NCBI GenBank assembly: GCA_902770045.1
Contig: CACXRO010000001.1
Coordinates: 1 to 64,000 of the forward strand
From: an uncultured bacterium
Lineage (GTDB): Bacteria; Verrucomicrobiota; Kiritimatiellia; RFP12; UBA1067
DNA: 64,000 nucleotides
Direction: 5' to 3'
Both the position numbers and the translations under genes were made by a program. Below the pieces are notes generated by a model. The model was not told the origin of the DNA. It was given only the letters and a program-made list of their open reading frames with translations, and did no database searches. Numbering within the stretch: the stretch's first letter is position 1; every line of letters begins with the position of its first letter. Positions 51,540-60,515 of this stretch are shown in pieces.

Positions 51540-52417
51540 TCCCGGTTCAGGCTGAAGTGGATTCCGAAGATCAGGAAGCCGGCCACCGCCGGCAGCGCGG
51601 CGGCGACCGCGAGCGCGACGTCGCCGAGCGGGATCGACCCGCCGCGCGAAAGCGACTCGGCGCGGTAGTAGACGTCCATCGCCGGCAGCATCGCCGCGAG
51701 CACGACGCCGGAAAGCGCCGCGGCGGCGTTGGCGCGGAAGCGCACCGCAAACGCGGCGGCAGCGGAGAGCAGCACCAGCGCCGGGCAGGCGACAAGCACC
51801 GCCGCCGGCACGAGCCTGAGGCAGTCCCCTCCGGACAGCGCGGCGGACACCGCTCCGCCCGCGACGGAGACGCCAGCCGCGATGAAGAACGCCGTCAGCA
51901 CGAAGCGGAAGCGGAAGAACCGGTTGAGCGCGGCGGCGAGAGCAAGCGGCAGGACAATCGCGGCGACGCCGACGGCGACGCACGGGCCGTAAACGCGCGC
52001 GAGCTGGGCGGTCTGCTCGGCGATGGCGCCGCCGATGGCCGCGCCGGTGAACATCGTGACCGCGGTGCCCGCGACCGCCGCCGCGAAGACGGCGAAGGCG
52101 ACGGCGACGCCGGCGGCCTTCGCGAGGAAGAATCCGCCGCGGGCGACCGCGTGGGCGAGCGCCATCTCCTGGGTGCCGGTCTCAATCTCGCGGCGGACGG
52201 CGCGGATCGCGCCAAAGACCGCGAAGACTGCGCCGCAGGTGAGGAGCGCCGACAGCGCCGCGTCCCGCGCCATGCGGGTGGGGTCGCCGAACTGGTGGTA
52301 GTGGAAGACCGGCGCGAACACCTCCAGCGCCATCGCCGCCAGCATGACAAGCAGCGAAAGCGGCGACGACGCCACCTCAAGCGCGGTCGCCAGCGTTATG
52401 GAGACGTAGGGCTTCAA
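51536..52417 (-). CDS. ABC-2 type exporter permease, second
   Basis: A 293-residue membrane protein with about six helices (SLLVMLAAMALEVF; FRFVLTAFFIAAGVSVAGGA). The start is probably the TTG at 52417 (LKPYVSITLA), 8 nt after the stop of the preceding gene; no ATG or GTG lies nearer. Its stop overlaps the ATPase start. Confidence 0.65.
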   Translation of the reverse strand: MKPYVSITLATALEVASSPLSLLVMLAAMALEVFAPVFHYHQFGDPTRMARDAALSALLTCGAVFAVFGAIRAVRREIETGTQEMALAHAVARGGFFLAKAAGVAVAFAVFAAAVAGTAVTMFTGAAIGGAIAEQTAQLARVYGPCVAVGVAAIVLPLALAAALNRFFRFRFVLTAFFIAAGVSVAGGAVSAALSGGDCLRLVPAAVLVACPALVLLSAAAAFAVRFRANAAAALSGVVLAAMLPAMDVYYRAESLSRGGSIPLGDVALAVAAALPAVAGFLIFGIHFSLNRE

Positions 52418-52425
52418 GCGCCAGA

Positions 52426-53721
52426 TCAGAAGTAGTTGGTCTGCGTGTTCTGGTAGAGGAACCACGCGAGCACGCCGATCGCCACGCACGCCGCGAACTG
52501 GACGATCATCGAAAGCGTCTGCACCCAGCCGGCCACGTCGTCCACCGCCTGCACCGGCACCGGCGCCTGCGGCATGGACGGAATGTCCGGGATGTCGGCG
52601 ACGTCGCCGTCGGCCGGAGGCTTCGCCGCGTCTGCCGGAGGCTTCGCCGCGTCGGCGCCGGGGCGCTTGACGGTGAACTTGCCGGACGGCCGCACCGGAC
52701 CGCCGGGCCGGGAAATCTTGAGCGTCTTGCGCTGGGTGACGCTGACGGGCTGCGTTGTCGCGGCGGACTTCGCCGCCGGCGCGGCAGCCGTGCCGGCTGG
52801 CGCGGCCGGAGCCTCTGGCTTCGCCGCCGGCGCCGCGGGCGCGACTGCGGCCGGCTTCGCCGCAGGCTGGGCGGGGAGCCGCGAGGTGCCGCCCGCGATG
52901 TCGCTCGGCCGCTTGATGCGGATCGTCTTCATCGGGGCGTTCTCGTTCTTCACCGGCGCAACGCCCATCGCGTCCGAAAGCGAGATGCGGGCCGTCTTGT
53001 GCTTGGCGGCCTCCTTCTGCGCATCGGTCATCGAAGTGTCGGCGATGATGCCGGTCTTGTGCAGAATCGCCTGCTGCGGAATCGGCTGGGTGACGCCCTT
53101 CAGCTTCTGGGTGATCGTCTTGAGCGTCGAAAGCGAATTGGCCGGGGCGGCTTCAGCGGCCGGCGCGGCAGCGGGGGCGGCGGCTGGCGCGGCGGGAGCA
53201 GCGGGGGCGGCCGCCGGGCTGGTCGTCGCCACAGTTGGCGTCACCGGACGCGGCAGCGGCTTCGCGGCGACCGAGGCGCCGGGCTTGCGGATCTGCGGAA
53301 TGCCAGGCTTGGTCGGCAGCTTGAAGCCGGGACGAAGCGCGCCCACCGTGGCACCGGGCTTCGGAGGCAGCTTGAGACCGGGCTTGAGGCCGCCGACCGT
53401 AGCGCCAGGCTTAGGCGGCAGCTTGAGACCGGGCTTGAGGCCGCCGACCGTGGCACCCGGCTTCGGCGGCAGCTTGAGACCCGGCCTGAGCGCGGCGGTC
53501 GCAGGCGACGCCGGCGCTTTCGGCGCGGCGGCGGGCGCCGTTGCTTTCGGCGCTGCAGGCGCAGGGGCGGGAGCTGGCGCTGGAGCGGGCGCTGGAGCGG
53601 GAACGCCCACGGTCGGCGCAGGGGCCGCGCCCACGGCCGGACGCGCCAATGGATTCGCCTTCGGCGGCTCTTCCGCCACCGGGGTCATCTCGACCGGAAT
53701 CATCTCGACTTCGTCTGCCAT
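52426..53721 (-). CDS. proline/alanine-rich repeat protein with C-terminal membrane anchor
   Basis: A 431-residue low-complexity protein. It contains PAPAPA stretches, four 17-residue repeats (GLKLPPKPGATVGG; see 53296-53499), basic KIxRPGG-type segments (KTLKISRPGGPV) and a C-terminal membrane helix (LSMIVQFAACVAIGVLAWFL). Likely a cell-envelope-tethered, extended protein, topology uncertain. ATG 53721 has GGGAGG upstream. It lies between frr and the ABC exporter. Confidence 0.65.
   Translation of the reverse strand: MADEVEMIPVEMTPVAEEPPKANPLARPAVGAAPAPTVGVPAPAPAPAPAPAPAPAAPKATAPAAAPKAPASPATAALRPGLKLPPKPGATVGGLKPGLKLPPKPGATVGGLKPGLKLPPKPGATVGALRPGFKLPTKPGIPQIRKPGASVAAKPLPRPVTPTVATTSPAAAPAAPAAPAAAPAAAPAAEAAPANSLSTLKTITQKLKGVTQPIPQQAILHKTGIIADTSMTDAQKEAAKHKTARISLSDAMGVAPVKNENAPMKTIRIKRPSDIAGGTSRLPAQPAAKPAAVAPAAPAAKPEAPAAPAGTAAAPAAKSAATTQPVSVTQRKTLKISRPGGPVRPSGKFTVKRPGADAAKPPADAAKPPADGDVADIPDIPSMPQAPVPVQAVDDVAGWVQTLSMIVQFAACVAIGVLAWFLYQNTQTNYF
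53296..53499 (-). repeat. four tandem 51-nt coding repeats
   Basis: Tandem units encoding (G/A)L(K/R)PG(L/F)KLPPKPGATVG; the last copy has drifted. Near identity of the first three suggests recent duplication and a copy-number-variable tract. Confidence 0.75.
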
Positions 53722-53746
53722 GTCGTGCCTCCCGCGAATCAAGGGG

Positions 53747-54310
53747 TCAAACCGCCATCACCTCGGATTCCTTGGCCTTGAGCTCGGCGTCGATCTTCGC
53801 GATGCCGTCGTCCGTGGCCTTCTGGATCTTGTCGAGGCCGGCCTTCATGTCGTCCTCGGAAATCTTCTTGTCCTTCTCGAGCTTCTTCACCGCGTCGTTG
53901 GCGTCGCGGCGGATGTTGCGCATCGCCACCTTCTGCGCCTCGGCCTGGGTCTTGGCGACCTTGACGATCTCCTTGCGGCGCTCCTCGTTCAGCTCCGGCA
54001 CCGTGATGCGCAGCACCTTGCCGTCGGACTGCGGGGTGACGCCGATGTTCGCGGCGAGGATCGCCTTGTTCATCGCGTCGATCACCGTGGGGTCGAACGG
54101 CGCGATCTTGATCTGCCGCGGCTCCGGGGTGGAGATGGTGCCGAGGTTCTTGATCGGCGTCGGGCAGCCGTAGTAGTCCACCTTGATCTGGTCGACCATC
54201 GCCGGGGACGCCTTGCCGGTCCTGAGACCCGCGAACTGCGCCTTCAGCGCGTCGAAGCTCTTCGCGATCTTCGCCGTTGCGTCGTTGAGCACTTCTGCTA
54301 CCGTGTTCAT
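53747..54310 (-). CDS. frr: ribosome recycling factor
   Basis: RRF (187 aa) with EF-G releases ribosomes after termination. LRTGKASPAMVDQIKVDYYG, then NLGTISTPEPRQIKIAPFD and VPELNEERRKEIVKVAK are the canonical stretches. The C-terminal helix bundle ends AELKAKESEVMAV. It follows pyrH by 41 nt, the conserved order seen in many bacteria. ATG 54310. Confidence 0.97.
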   Translation of the reverse strand: MNTVAEVLNDATAKIAKSFDALKAQFAGLRTGKASPAMVDQIKVDYYGCPTPIKNLGTISTPEPRQIKIAPFDPTVIDAMNKAILAANIGVTPQSDGKVLRITVPELNEERRKEIVKVAKTQAEAQKVAMRNIRRDANDAVKKLEKDKKISEDDMKAGLDKIQKATDDGIAKIDAELKAKESEVMAV

Positions 54311-54351
54311 TTCGTTTTCCTTTTGCCTTGTAGGTTCTAAGCCTGCCTCCG

Positions 54352-55080
54352 TCAGCTGACGATCGTCCCGACCGCCTCGCCCTTCACCACGCGCTCGAGC
54401 GCCTTCGGGTCGAAGAAGTCGAAGACCACGATCGGGATGTTGTTGTCCATGCACAGCGCGAACGCGGCGGAGTCCATCACCTTCAGCCGCTTCTCGAGCG
54501 CCGTCTCGTACTTGAGCGAGCCGTACTTCTTCGCCTTCGGGTCCTTCTTCGGGTCGGCGGTGTAGATGCCGTCGACCTTCGTCGCCTTGAGGAGCGCGTC
54601 CGCGCCGATCTCGCTCGCCTTGAGCGCGGCGGCGGAGTCGGTGGAGAAGTACGGGTTGCCGGTGCCGCCGCCGAAGATCAGCACGCGGCCCTTCTCGAAG
54701 TGGCGGAGCGCGCGGCGCTGGATGAACGGCTCGGCGAGTTTCGGCATCTCGATCGCGGTCATGACGCGGGTGGGGACGCCGATCGACTCGAGCGCGTTCA
54801 TCATCGCGAGCGCGTTGATGATCGTGGCGAGCATGCCCATCGAGTCGCCGGTCACGCGGTTGACGCCCTTGCCGGCGCCGGTAAGGCCGCGGAAGATGTT
54901 GCCGCCGCCGAGGACGATGCCGACCTCGACGCCGAGCGAGTGGATCTTCTTCACCCGAGCCGCCATGAAGGCGAGCTTCTCGGGGTCGATGCACTCGCCG
55001 GTTTCGCGGTTGCCGAGCACCTCTCCCGAGAGCTTCAGGAGGATGCGCCGGTACTTCAACTTCCTATTCGCCTTTTTCAC
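54352..55080 (-). CDS. pyrH: uridylate kinase
   Basis: PyrH (242 aa) makes UDP from UMP. RRILLKLSGEVLG, GIVLGGGNIFRGLTGAG, GDSMGMLATIINALAMMNAL and ILIFGGGTGNPYFSTDSAA are characteristic. I start it at the GTG at 55080, because the ATG at 55089 lies inside the -10 promoter TGGTAAAAT; from the -10 the GTG is 7 nt downstream, predicting a leaderless message. The N-terminus (VKKANRKLKYRR) then has the usual length. Confidence 0.93.
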   Translation of the reverse strand: MKKANRKLKYRRILLKLSGEVLGNRETGECIDPEKLAFMAARVKKIHSLGVEVGIVLGGGNIFRGLTGAGKGVNRVTGDSMGMLATIINALAMMNALESIGVPTRVMTAIEMPKLAEPFIQRRALRHFEKGRVLIFGGGTGNPYFSTDSAAALKASEIGADALLKATKVDGIYTADPKKDPKAKKYGSLKYETALEKRLKVMDSAAFALCMDNNIPIVVFDFFDPKALERVVKGEAVGTIVS

Positions 55081-55087
55081 GTCGCGC

Positions 55088-55096
55088 ATTTTACCA
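55088..55096 (-). promoter_or_regulatory. -10 promoter overlapping the false pyrH ATG
   Basis: Minus strand ATGGTAAAAT-GCGCGAC-GTG, with TAAAAT at 55093-55088. The ATG at 55089 is part of this hexamer region, so it cannot be in the transcript. Confidence 0.65.
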
Positions 55097-55116
55097 TTTT
55101 GGCGGCAAGAACGCAA

Positions 55117-55575
55117 CTACTGCTTGGCCTTCGCAGCGGGCGGATTCGGCGGCAGGATCAGGCAGCTGGTGCGTACCTCGTGGCGGTTCAGGAGGAAGAG
55201 GCTCCACGCCGAGCTGTCGTCCTGCGAGGTGATGACATGCGCGATCCGCCGCGAGCCGACGCGGTCGAGGGCGTAGTTGAGCGACTTGAGGTTGCCGTCC
55301 ACCGTCGCCAGGTCGGTGAAGAAGCGGACCCTGTAGTCGTCCATGCAGTCCCCGCCGCCCTGCTCCTTCGACCACGGCACGCCGGAGCAGATCGGAATGC
55401 ACCAGAGGAGCTGGTAGGAGAAGTTCTGGGTCAGGAAGGTCGCCATCGGCGTCTCGCCGTCGTTGACCTTGACCGCGGAGTTCCACCGCGCGATCTCGCT
55501 GTACGAGCTGCACCCGGCGAGCGCAAGCGCCGCGAGCGCGATGAACGTAGCCTTTGCAGACGTGAGCATTTTCAT
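55117..55575 (-). CDS. lipoprotein, paralogue of the next gene
   Basis: A 152-residue predicted lipoprotein with lipobox ALAGC at residue ~22. The segment YQLLWCIPICSGVPWSKE parallels YYLFWSIPLFAGDVRWND in the upstream protein, and both keep a following DxxxFFxD-like stretch, so they are tandem duplicates. ATG 55575 overlaps the upstream stop. Function unknown; periplasm-facing lipoproteins of this kind are common in PVC bacteria. Confidence 0.68.
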   Translation of the reverse strand: MKMLTSAKATFIALAALALAGCSSYSEIARWNSAVKVNDGETPMATFLTQNFSYQLLWCIPICSGVPWSKEQGGGDCMDDYRVRFFTDLATVDGNLKSLNYALDRVGSRRIAHVITSQDDSSAWSLFLLNRHEVRTSCLILPPNPPAAKAKQ

Positions 55576-56045
55576 TTCGCACCACCTTCCGTTTTGGGCA
55601 CCATCACCGCCGAGAGGCTGAGGTGCGACGACCCGAAGAATATCCCGATAAGCCCGGCGTAGCTGCTGAACCCGGCGTAGGTGGCGTCGGAATCGAGCAG
55701 CGAGTAGTCCACGAGGTCGCAGTTCTTCGCCGCGGCCGCCTTATGCAGCGTGTCCTGCAGCGTCTCGACGTCGAGGATGTCGTTGAAGAAAGTGACGCCG
55801 CCGTTGATGTCATTCGTCTTGTCGTTCCACCTCACGTCGCCGGCAAAGAGCGGGATCGACCAGAAGAGATAGTAGCAGGTCGTGTCGGCCACCACCAGCC
55901 TGGACGGCTTGCCATCCGTTCCCTTGACCTCGACGCCGTCAAGCGCGCGCGGCGACGAATAGGTTAGCGACGCACACCCAGTGGCCAGCAGCGACAACGC
56001 CGCGACTGCGCCCAGGAGCGCCCTTCGACATGTTTCTGTTCTCAT
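55572..56045 (-). CDS. lipoprotein, first of a tandem pair
   Basis: A 157-residue predicted lipoprotein with lipobox LATGC. The body contains the FWSIPLFAGDVRWND block shared with the downstream paralogue and VTFFNDILDVETLQDTLHKA. AAAGGAC precedes the ATG, and a TATAAT promoter lies at 56095-56090. No family recognised. Confidence 0.68.
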   Translation of the reverse strand: MRTETCRRALLGAVAALSLLATGCASLTYSSPRALDGVEVKGTDGKPSRLVVADTTCYYLFWSIPLFAGDVRWNDKTNDINGGVTFFNDILDVETLQDTLHKAAAAKNCDLVDYSLLDSDATYAGFSSYAGLIGIFFGSSHLSLSAVMVPKTEGGAK

Positions 56046-56089
56046 TCCGATTGTCCTTTCATCAGGTGCTGTTCTGCCCTGTGTTGCGT

Positions 56090-56098
56090 ATTATACCA
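56090..56098 (-). promoter_or_regulatory. -10 promoter of the lipoprotein pair
   Basis: Minus strand TTTGGTATAAT, TATAAT at 56095-56090, with a ~45-nt leader holding AAAGGAC. Confidence 0.7.
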
Positions 56099-56184
56099 AA
56101 AAAATCGTTGCTCGTGGACTACGGGAAGACCGAATCCGTCTCGGACTGTCACCTTGACCGCAGAGAACCTGACTGATTGGGTGT

Positions 56185-56808
56185 TCATGGCGTTTTCCCC
56201 GTTGTTGGCGTAAGAAGGCCGGCGCGGGACAGGGCGGACTTGAGCGAGGCCCACATCTTCCTCTTGCATTCCTTCTGCCCCTCCGAACCTTCGCTGAAGC
56301 GGAGTATGAATTCGGGCGAATAGGTGACGAGCGCATCGGCGCCAGAAGGCGTCTTCGTCCAGCTGCCAGGCTGACACGCCCCGCCGGGCATGATCTGCAC
56401 AAGCGCATTGGAGCCCAGGACTACGCAGACCTTCGCCGGCGGCAGCGGTCCGCCGCCGAATACCACCTGGTACTGCCCCTCCCCGAGCTTCATTGCCTTG
56501 ATGATGTTGTCCATCAGCGCCTGGGCCCGCTCCGTGAACGGCCGATGATGGACAAAGAGGATGGGGACGAGGTTCGTGGCTCGTGGTTTTGCTGGGGGCG
56601 GAGCCTCTAGGGATCCTAGATTCCCTAGAATCCTAGATGAGGGCGTTTTGGCGCCGGCACCAGCGAGCGGAGGCGAAGCCAAAACCTGACTCGCCTCCTC
56701 GAGCGGCGCGAGCAGCTTGCGGTCGCAGGGGACGATCCTGTTGCCGAGCTCGCGCTCGAGCTCGAGCGCGGATTCAAAGCCGTCGAGGATGGCGTCGAGC
56801 GCCGTCAC
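56185..56808 (-). CDS. divergent uracil-DNA-glycosylase-like protein
   Basis: A 207-residue protein in operon with gal[15 protein letters not shown], then [15 protein letters not shown] and a basic helix ([14 protein letters not shown]) match in order the C-terminal part of family 4 uracil-DNA glycosylases, where a HPS-like motif is expected; here it is SPE. The N-terminal iron-sulfur cysteines are not evident, so it may be inactive or a different nuclease-like relative. Start GTG 56808 overlaps the galE stop (GTGA). The middle carries a palindromic repeat (56605-56637). Confidence 0.45.
   Translation of the reverse strand: MTALDAILDGFESALELERELGNRIVPCDRKLLAPLEEASQVLASPPLAGAGAKTPSSRILGNLGSLEAPPPAKPRATNLVPILFVHHRPFTERAQALMDNIIKAMKLGEGQYQVVFGGGPLPPAKVCVVLGSNALVQIMPGGACQPGSWTKTPSGADALVTYSPEFILRFSEGSEGQKECKRKMWASLKSALSRAGLLTPTTGKTP
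56605..56637. repeat. CTAG-rich palindromic repeat in the UDG-like gene
   Basis: Four interleaved copies of CCTAGA/TCTAGG words (CTCTAGGGATCCTAGATTCC then CTAGAATCCTAGA) fold back on each other. It encodes a short Ser/Leu/Gly linker in frame and looks like a REP-like insertion. Confidence 0.5.
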
Positions 56809-57848
56809 TCCGCCTTGCCGCCCTTCCCGGCGTAGCCATACGGATTCTTCTTCTGCCAGCGCCAGGCGTCGGCGCACATCTCGTCGATGCCGCGCTCGGC
56901 CTTCCAGCCGAGCTCCTTCGCCGCGAGCGAGGGGTCGGCCCAGCACTCGGCGATGTCGCCGGGGCGGCGGGGGCAGATTTTATAGGGGACAGGACGCTTC
57001 GACGCCTTCTCGAACGCCTTGACGACCTGCAGCACGGAATATCCGTGGCCGGTGCCGAGGTTGTAGATCTTAAGCCCGAGCTTCGGCTCGCGCTCAAGCT
57101 TCTCGATCGCCTTCAGGTGGCCGATGGCGAGGTCGACGACGTGGATGTAGTCGCGCACCCCGGTGCCGTCCGGCGTCGGATAGTCGTCGCCGAAGACGTT
57201 GAGCTCGGGCCGGCGCCCGACCGCCACCTGCGCGACGTAGGGCAGGAGGTTGTTGGGGATGCCGGCCGGGTCTTCGCCGATCAGCCCCGATTTGTGCGCG
57301 CCGATCGGGTTGAAGTACCTAAGCAGGACGACGTTCCACTCGGGATCGGCCTTCTGCACGTCCTTGAACACCTGCTCCATCATGAGCTTCGTCCAGCCAT
57401 ACGGGTTGGTGCAGCCGGGGGTGGGGAAATCCTCGCGGATCGGCACGGTCTTCGGTTCGCCGTAGACGGTGGCGGAGGAGGAGAAGACGATGTTTTTGCA
57501 GCCGTGCGCGCCGAGGCGGTCGAGGAGGGTGAAAGTGCCGCCGAGGTTGTTGGCGTAGTACTTGAGCGGAATCTGGGTCGACTCGCCGACGGCCTTGAGC
57601 GCGGCGAAGTGGATGGCGGCATCGAACGGTCCTTCGCGGTCGAGGACTGCGTCGAGCTTCTTCGCGTCGCGGATGTCGACGCGGTAGAAGGCCGGCTTCC
57701 TGCCGGTGATGCGCTTCACGCGCGTAAGCGACTTCTTCGAGCTGTTGCAGAGGTTGTCGACCACCACCACTTCGTGGCCGGCGTTCAAAAGCTCGACGAC
57801 GGTGTGGCTGCCGATGTAGCCGGCTCCGCCAGTGACGAGAATCTTCAT
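56805..57848 (-). CDS. galE: UDP-glucose 4-epimerase
   Basis: GalE (347 aa) interconverts UDP-glucose and UDP-galactose with [46 protein letters not shown] (YxxxK) and [18 protein letters not shown] are family motifs. An AAGGAGC precedes the ATG. It is in operon with fabG (19-nt gap), rfbD and YihY. Confidence 0.96.
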   Translation of the reverse strand: MKILVTGGAGYIGSHTVVELLNAGHEVVVVDNLCNSSKKSLTRVKRITGRKPAFYRVDIRDAKKLDAVLDREGPFDAAIHFAALKAVGESTQIPLKYYANNLGGTFTLLDRLGAHGCKNIVFSSSATVYGEPKTVPIREDFPTPGCTNPYGWTKLMMEQVFKDVQKADPEWNVVLLRYFNPIGAHKSGLIGEDPAGIPNNLLPYVAQVAVGRRPELNVFGDDYPTPDGTGVRDYIHVVDLAIGHLKAIEKLEREPKLGLKIYNLGTGHGYSVLQVVKAFEKASKRPVPYKICPRRPGDIAECWADPSLAAKELGWKAERGIDEMCADAWRWQKKNPYGYAGKGGKAE

Positions 57849-57866
57849 GTCTATTCCGCTCCTTCC

Positions 57867-58634
57867 TTAGCCGATCATGCCGCCGTTGACCGAGATGATC
57901 TGGCCGGTGACGTAGGCGGCGTCGTCGCCGGCGAGCCAGGCCACCGCCTTGGCGATGTCCTCGGCGGTGCCGAAGCGGCGGAGCGGGATGGTGTCCATGT
58001 ACGCCTTCTTCACTTCGTCGGGCAGGACGTCGGTCATCTTCGACTGGATGAAGCCGGGGGCGACGGCGTTGCAGCGGATGTTGCGCGAGCCGAGCTCCTT
58101 GGCGGTCGTCTTGGTGAGCGCGATGACGCCGCCCTTGGACGCGGTGTAGTTGGCCTGGCCGGCGTTGCCCATGATGCCGACCACGGAGGCGATGTTGATG
58201 ATCGAGCCGCCGAGCTGCGCGCCGTCGGCTGACTTGTTCTTCATCATCGGGCGCGAGACAGCGCGGGTGAAGAGGAAGGTGCCCCTCAGGTTGACGTTGA
58301 GGACGGCGTCCCAGTCCTCGTCGGACATGCGCATCAGGAGACCGTCCTTGGTGATGCCGGCGTTGTTGACCATGATGTCGACCTTGCCGAAGTCGGCGAG
58401 GACGGCCTTGACGCAGGCGTCGACCTCGGCCGATACCGCCACGTTGACGCCGTAGCCCTTCGCCTTCACGCCCAGCGCCGCGAGCGCGGCGACGGTGTCG
58501 GCGCACCATTCCTCCTTGAGATCGCATATCGCGACGTCCGCCCCGCGCGACGCGAGCTCCTTCGCGATCGCCGCGCCGATTCCGCGCGCAGCGCCGGTGA
58601 CGATTGCCGTCTTGCCCTTGAGGTTCTTGTCCAT
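57867..58634 (-). CDS. fabG: 3-oxoacyl-ACP reductase (FabG-type SDR)
   Basis: A 255-residue SDR. AIVTGAARGIGAAIAKELAS, NNAGITKDGLLMRMSDEDW, the catalytic Ser and Tyr-Lys (INIASVVGIMGNAGQANYTA, SKGG) and ISVNGGMIG match FabG closely, so ketoacyl-ACP reduction in fatty acid synthesis is likely. GGAGAGAAAG precedes the ATG. It lies between rfbD and galE rather than in an fab cluster. Confidence 0.9.
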   Translation of the reverse strand: MDKNLKGKTAIVTGAARGIGAAIAKELASRGADVAICDLKEEWCADTVAALAALGVKAKGYGVNVAVSAEVDACVKAVLADFGKVDIMVNNAGITKDGLLMRMSDEDWDAVLNVNLRGTFLFTRAVSRPMMKNKSADGAQLGGSIINIASVVGIMGNAGQANYTASKGGVIALTKTTAKELGSRNIRCNAVAPGFIQSKMTDVLPDEVKKAYMDTIPLRRFGTAEDIAKAVAWLAGDDAAYVTGQIISVNGGMIG

Positions 58635-58676
58635 CTTCTTTCTCTCCTTGGTTTTTGCCGACTGGCGGCAGATTGT

Positions 58677-59534
58677 TTACGAAACTCCGAATTCGCCGCG
58701 GACGAAGTCGGCGAGCGCGTCCTGCCACGCGGGCGTGCGGTAGCCGAGCAGGTTGAGGACGCTCTTCCTGAGCGCTGAGTTGCGCGGGCGCGGCGCCGGG
58801 CGCGGGAACTCCGCGGTGGTGCAGGGAACGATCTCGCGCTTGAGTCCCAGGAGCCGGAAGAGCTCCTTGGCGAAGCCGCACCAGCTGACCTGCCCTTCGC
58901 AGGTCGCGTGGACTACCCCGCTCACGTCGGGCTTGCCGAGCAGGAAGCGGATGGCGTCCGCGACCGCCTTGGTCGAGGTCGGGTTGCCGACCTGGTCGTC
59001 CACCACCTTGAGCGGATCGCCGTCCTGCGCGCCGAGGCGCGCCATGGTGTGGACGAAGGACGGGCCGCCGGGGCCGTAGAGCCAGGCAATGCGCATGATG
59101 ACCGCCTCGGGCAGGACCATCTGCACCATGCGCTCGCCGGCGAGCTTCGACGCGCCGTAGACGGTGCGCGGGCGCGGGATGTCGGTCTCGCCCCAGGCCC
59201 AGGGCTCGCTCGGCGGCTCGCCGGAGAAGACGTAGTCGGTGGAGATCGCGATCAGCCGCGCGCCGCAGGCGGAGGCGGCGACGGCGACATTGCGCGAGCC
59301 TTCCTCGTTGAGGCGGAAGGCGAGGTCGCGCTTCTCCTCGCAGTCGTCGACGCGGGTCATCGCGGCGCAGTGGACGACGACGTCGGGTTTGGCAGCGGCG
59401 GCCTTGGCGGTGAAGGCATCGGCGTCGAGGATGTCCCATTCCGGCAGGTCGGCGACGACGATTTCGTGGTCGGCAAGCTCATGCTGGAGCGTGCGCCCGA
59501 GCATTCCCTTCCCGCCGGTGACGAGGATCTTCAC
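58677..59534 (-). CDS. rfbD: dTDP-4-dehydrorhamnose reductase
   Basis: A 285-residue reductase making dTDP-L-rhamnose. ILVTGGKGMLGRTLQHELAD, then DVVVHCAAMTRVDDCEEKRD, ISTDYVFSGE and YGASKLAGE are the RmlD motifs, and MRIAWLYGPGG is conserved. Start GTG 59534 overlaps the YihY stop (GTGA). The other rml genes are not in the window. With galE it points to surface polysaccharide precursors. Confidence 0.9.
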   Translation of the reverse strand: MKILVTGGKGMLGRTLQHELADHEIVVADLPEWDILDADAFTAKAAAAKPDVVVHCAAMTRVDDCEEKRDLAFRLNEEGSRNVAVAASACGARLIAISTDYVFSGEPPSEPWAWGETDIPRPRTVYGASKLAGERMVQMVLPEAVIMRIAWLYGPGGPSFVHTMARLGAQDGDPLKVVDDQVGNPTSTKAVADAIRFLLGKPDVSGVVHATCEGQVSWCGFAKELFRLLGLKREIVPCTTAEFPRPAPRPRNSALRKSVLNLLGYRTPAWQDALADFVRGEFGVS

Positions 59535-60496
59535 TTGCCGGCCTCCTCGGACGAGCGCGCGAACTCGCGCACCATGTTCGCGCCCAGCAGCACGATCTGC
59601 CAGCTCATGTAGAGCCAGGCGAGGACGATCGGCATGAAGGCGAAGGAGCCGTAGAGCGCCGAGGACTTGGCGATGCCGACCTGGGCGACGGCGCAGGCCT
59701 TCATCCAGCAGCCGAAGAGGATCGCGGTCGCCGCGCCGCCGCGGACGGCAGCGCGGAACGGCACGCGGCAGTTGGGCATGAACCAGAAGATGAAGGCGAA
59801 GTTCAAGGTGGCGGTGACGAAGGCGATGGCGAACTTGACCGCCCAGGAGTCGATGAGCCAGAGGAGCGTGTCGCCGACCCACTTGGTGTAGTCGGTGACG
59901 CCGGTGGTGGCGGTGATGACGCTCTTCACCGCGCCCATGATCGGGAAGGACATCGCGACCGCCGCAAGGACGGGCATGACGATCATGACGAGCAGGTAGA
60001 CCCAGGCGCGCTTCCACACCGGGCGCGGCTTGGGCACCCCCCAGATGCGGTTGAAGCTCATCTCCACCATGCCGAGCGAGGAGATGACCGTCCAGAGCAG
60101 GAGACCGAAGCCAATCCAGCCGAAGGTGGCGACGTCGAACGCGTCGATGCGCTCGAAGAGCGCGTTGGAAATGGTCCTGGCCTGGGTGGCGAACTCCTCG
60201 GCGGCGATGCGCTTCTTCTGGACGTCCTCCTCGCTCGAGAACGCGCCAGCGGCGGCGGCGAGCTCGTCGTCCTGCCCCTTCTCGATGTTGGTGATGAGCG
60301 CGTCGATGCGCTCGTTGATGTGGCTGCGGGCGTAGTCGTCGACCCCGACCGCCTTGGCGACGACAAGGATGCAGCAGAGGATGGGCATCATCGCCAGCAT
60401 CGAGAAGTAGGTGAGGCCGGCGGCGTGCATCGAACAATGGTTGTCGAGGAAGCCCTTGACGACTCCGCGGCACCAGGTCTTGATCTTGTTCATCAT
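59531..60496 (-). CDS. YihY/BrkB-family inner-membrane protein
   Basis: A 321-residue membrane protein of the YihY family: AAGLTYFSMLAMMPILCCIL near the start, WKRAWVYLLVMIVMPVLAAV, then LYGSFAFMPIVLAWLYMSWQ and LLGANMVREFARSS at the end. Members were once called ribonuclease BN, but act as membrane proteins of unclear role. It has an unusually long first periplasmic segment (~60-120). The start has adjacent ATGs, the first 8 nt after TATAAT. Confidence 0.87.
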   Translation of the reverse strand: MMNKIKTWCRGVVKGFLDNHCSMHAAGLTYFSMLAMMPILCCILVVAKAVGVDDYARSHINERIDALITNIEKGQDDELAAAAGAFSSEEDVQKKRIAAEEFATQARTISNALFERIDAFDVATFGWIGFGLLLWTVISSLGMVEMSFNRIWGVPKPRPVWKRAWVYLLVMIVMPVLAAVAMSFPIMGAVKSVITATTGVTDYTKWVGDTLLWLIDSWAVKFAIAFVTATLNFAFIFWFMPNCRVPFRAAVRGGAATAILFGCWMKACAVAQVGIAKSSALYGSFAFMPIVLAWLYMSWQIVLLGANMVREFARSSEEAGK

Positions 60497-60504
60497 GGCT
60501 GTGT

Positions 60505-60513
60505 ATTATACCA
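60505..60513 (-). promoter_or_regulatory. -10 promoter of the YihY-rfbD-fabG-galE operon
   Basis: Minus strand TTTGGTATAAT-ACACAGCC-ATG, TATAAT at 60510-60505, within the 19 nt between pyrE and YihY. It predicts a near-leaderless message. Confidence 0.65.
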
Positions 60514-60515
60514 AA

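Noticed and set aside
53296-53499. Possible CRISPR-like repeats
   Set aside because: Repeats of 51 nt are contiguous, coding and without spacers; they encode the proline-rich protein.
57319-59439. A 706-codon minus frame over galE-fabG-rfbD
   Set aside because: It is a shifted frame of three well-identified enzymes and contains His/Arg-rich nonsense.
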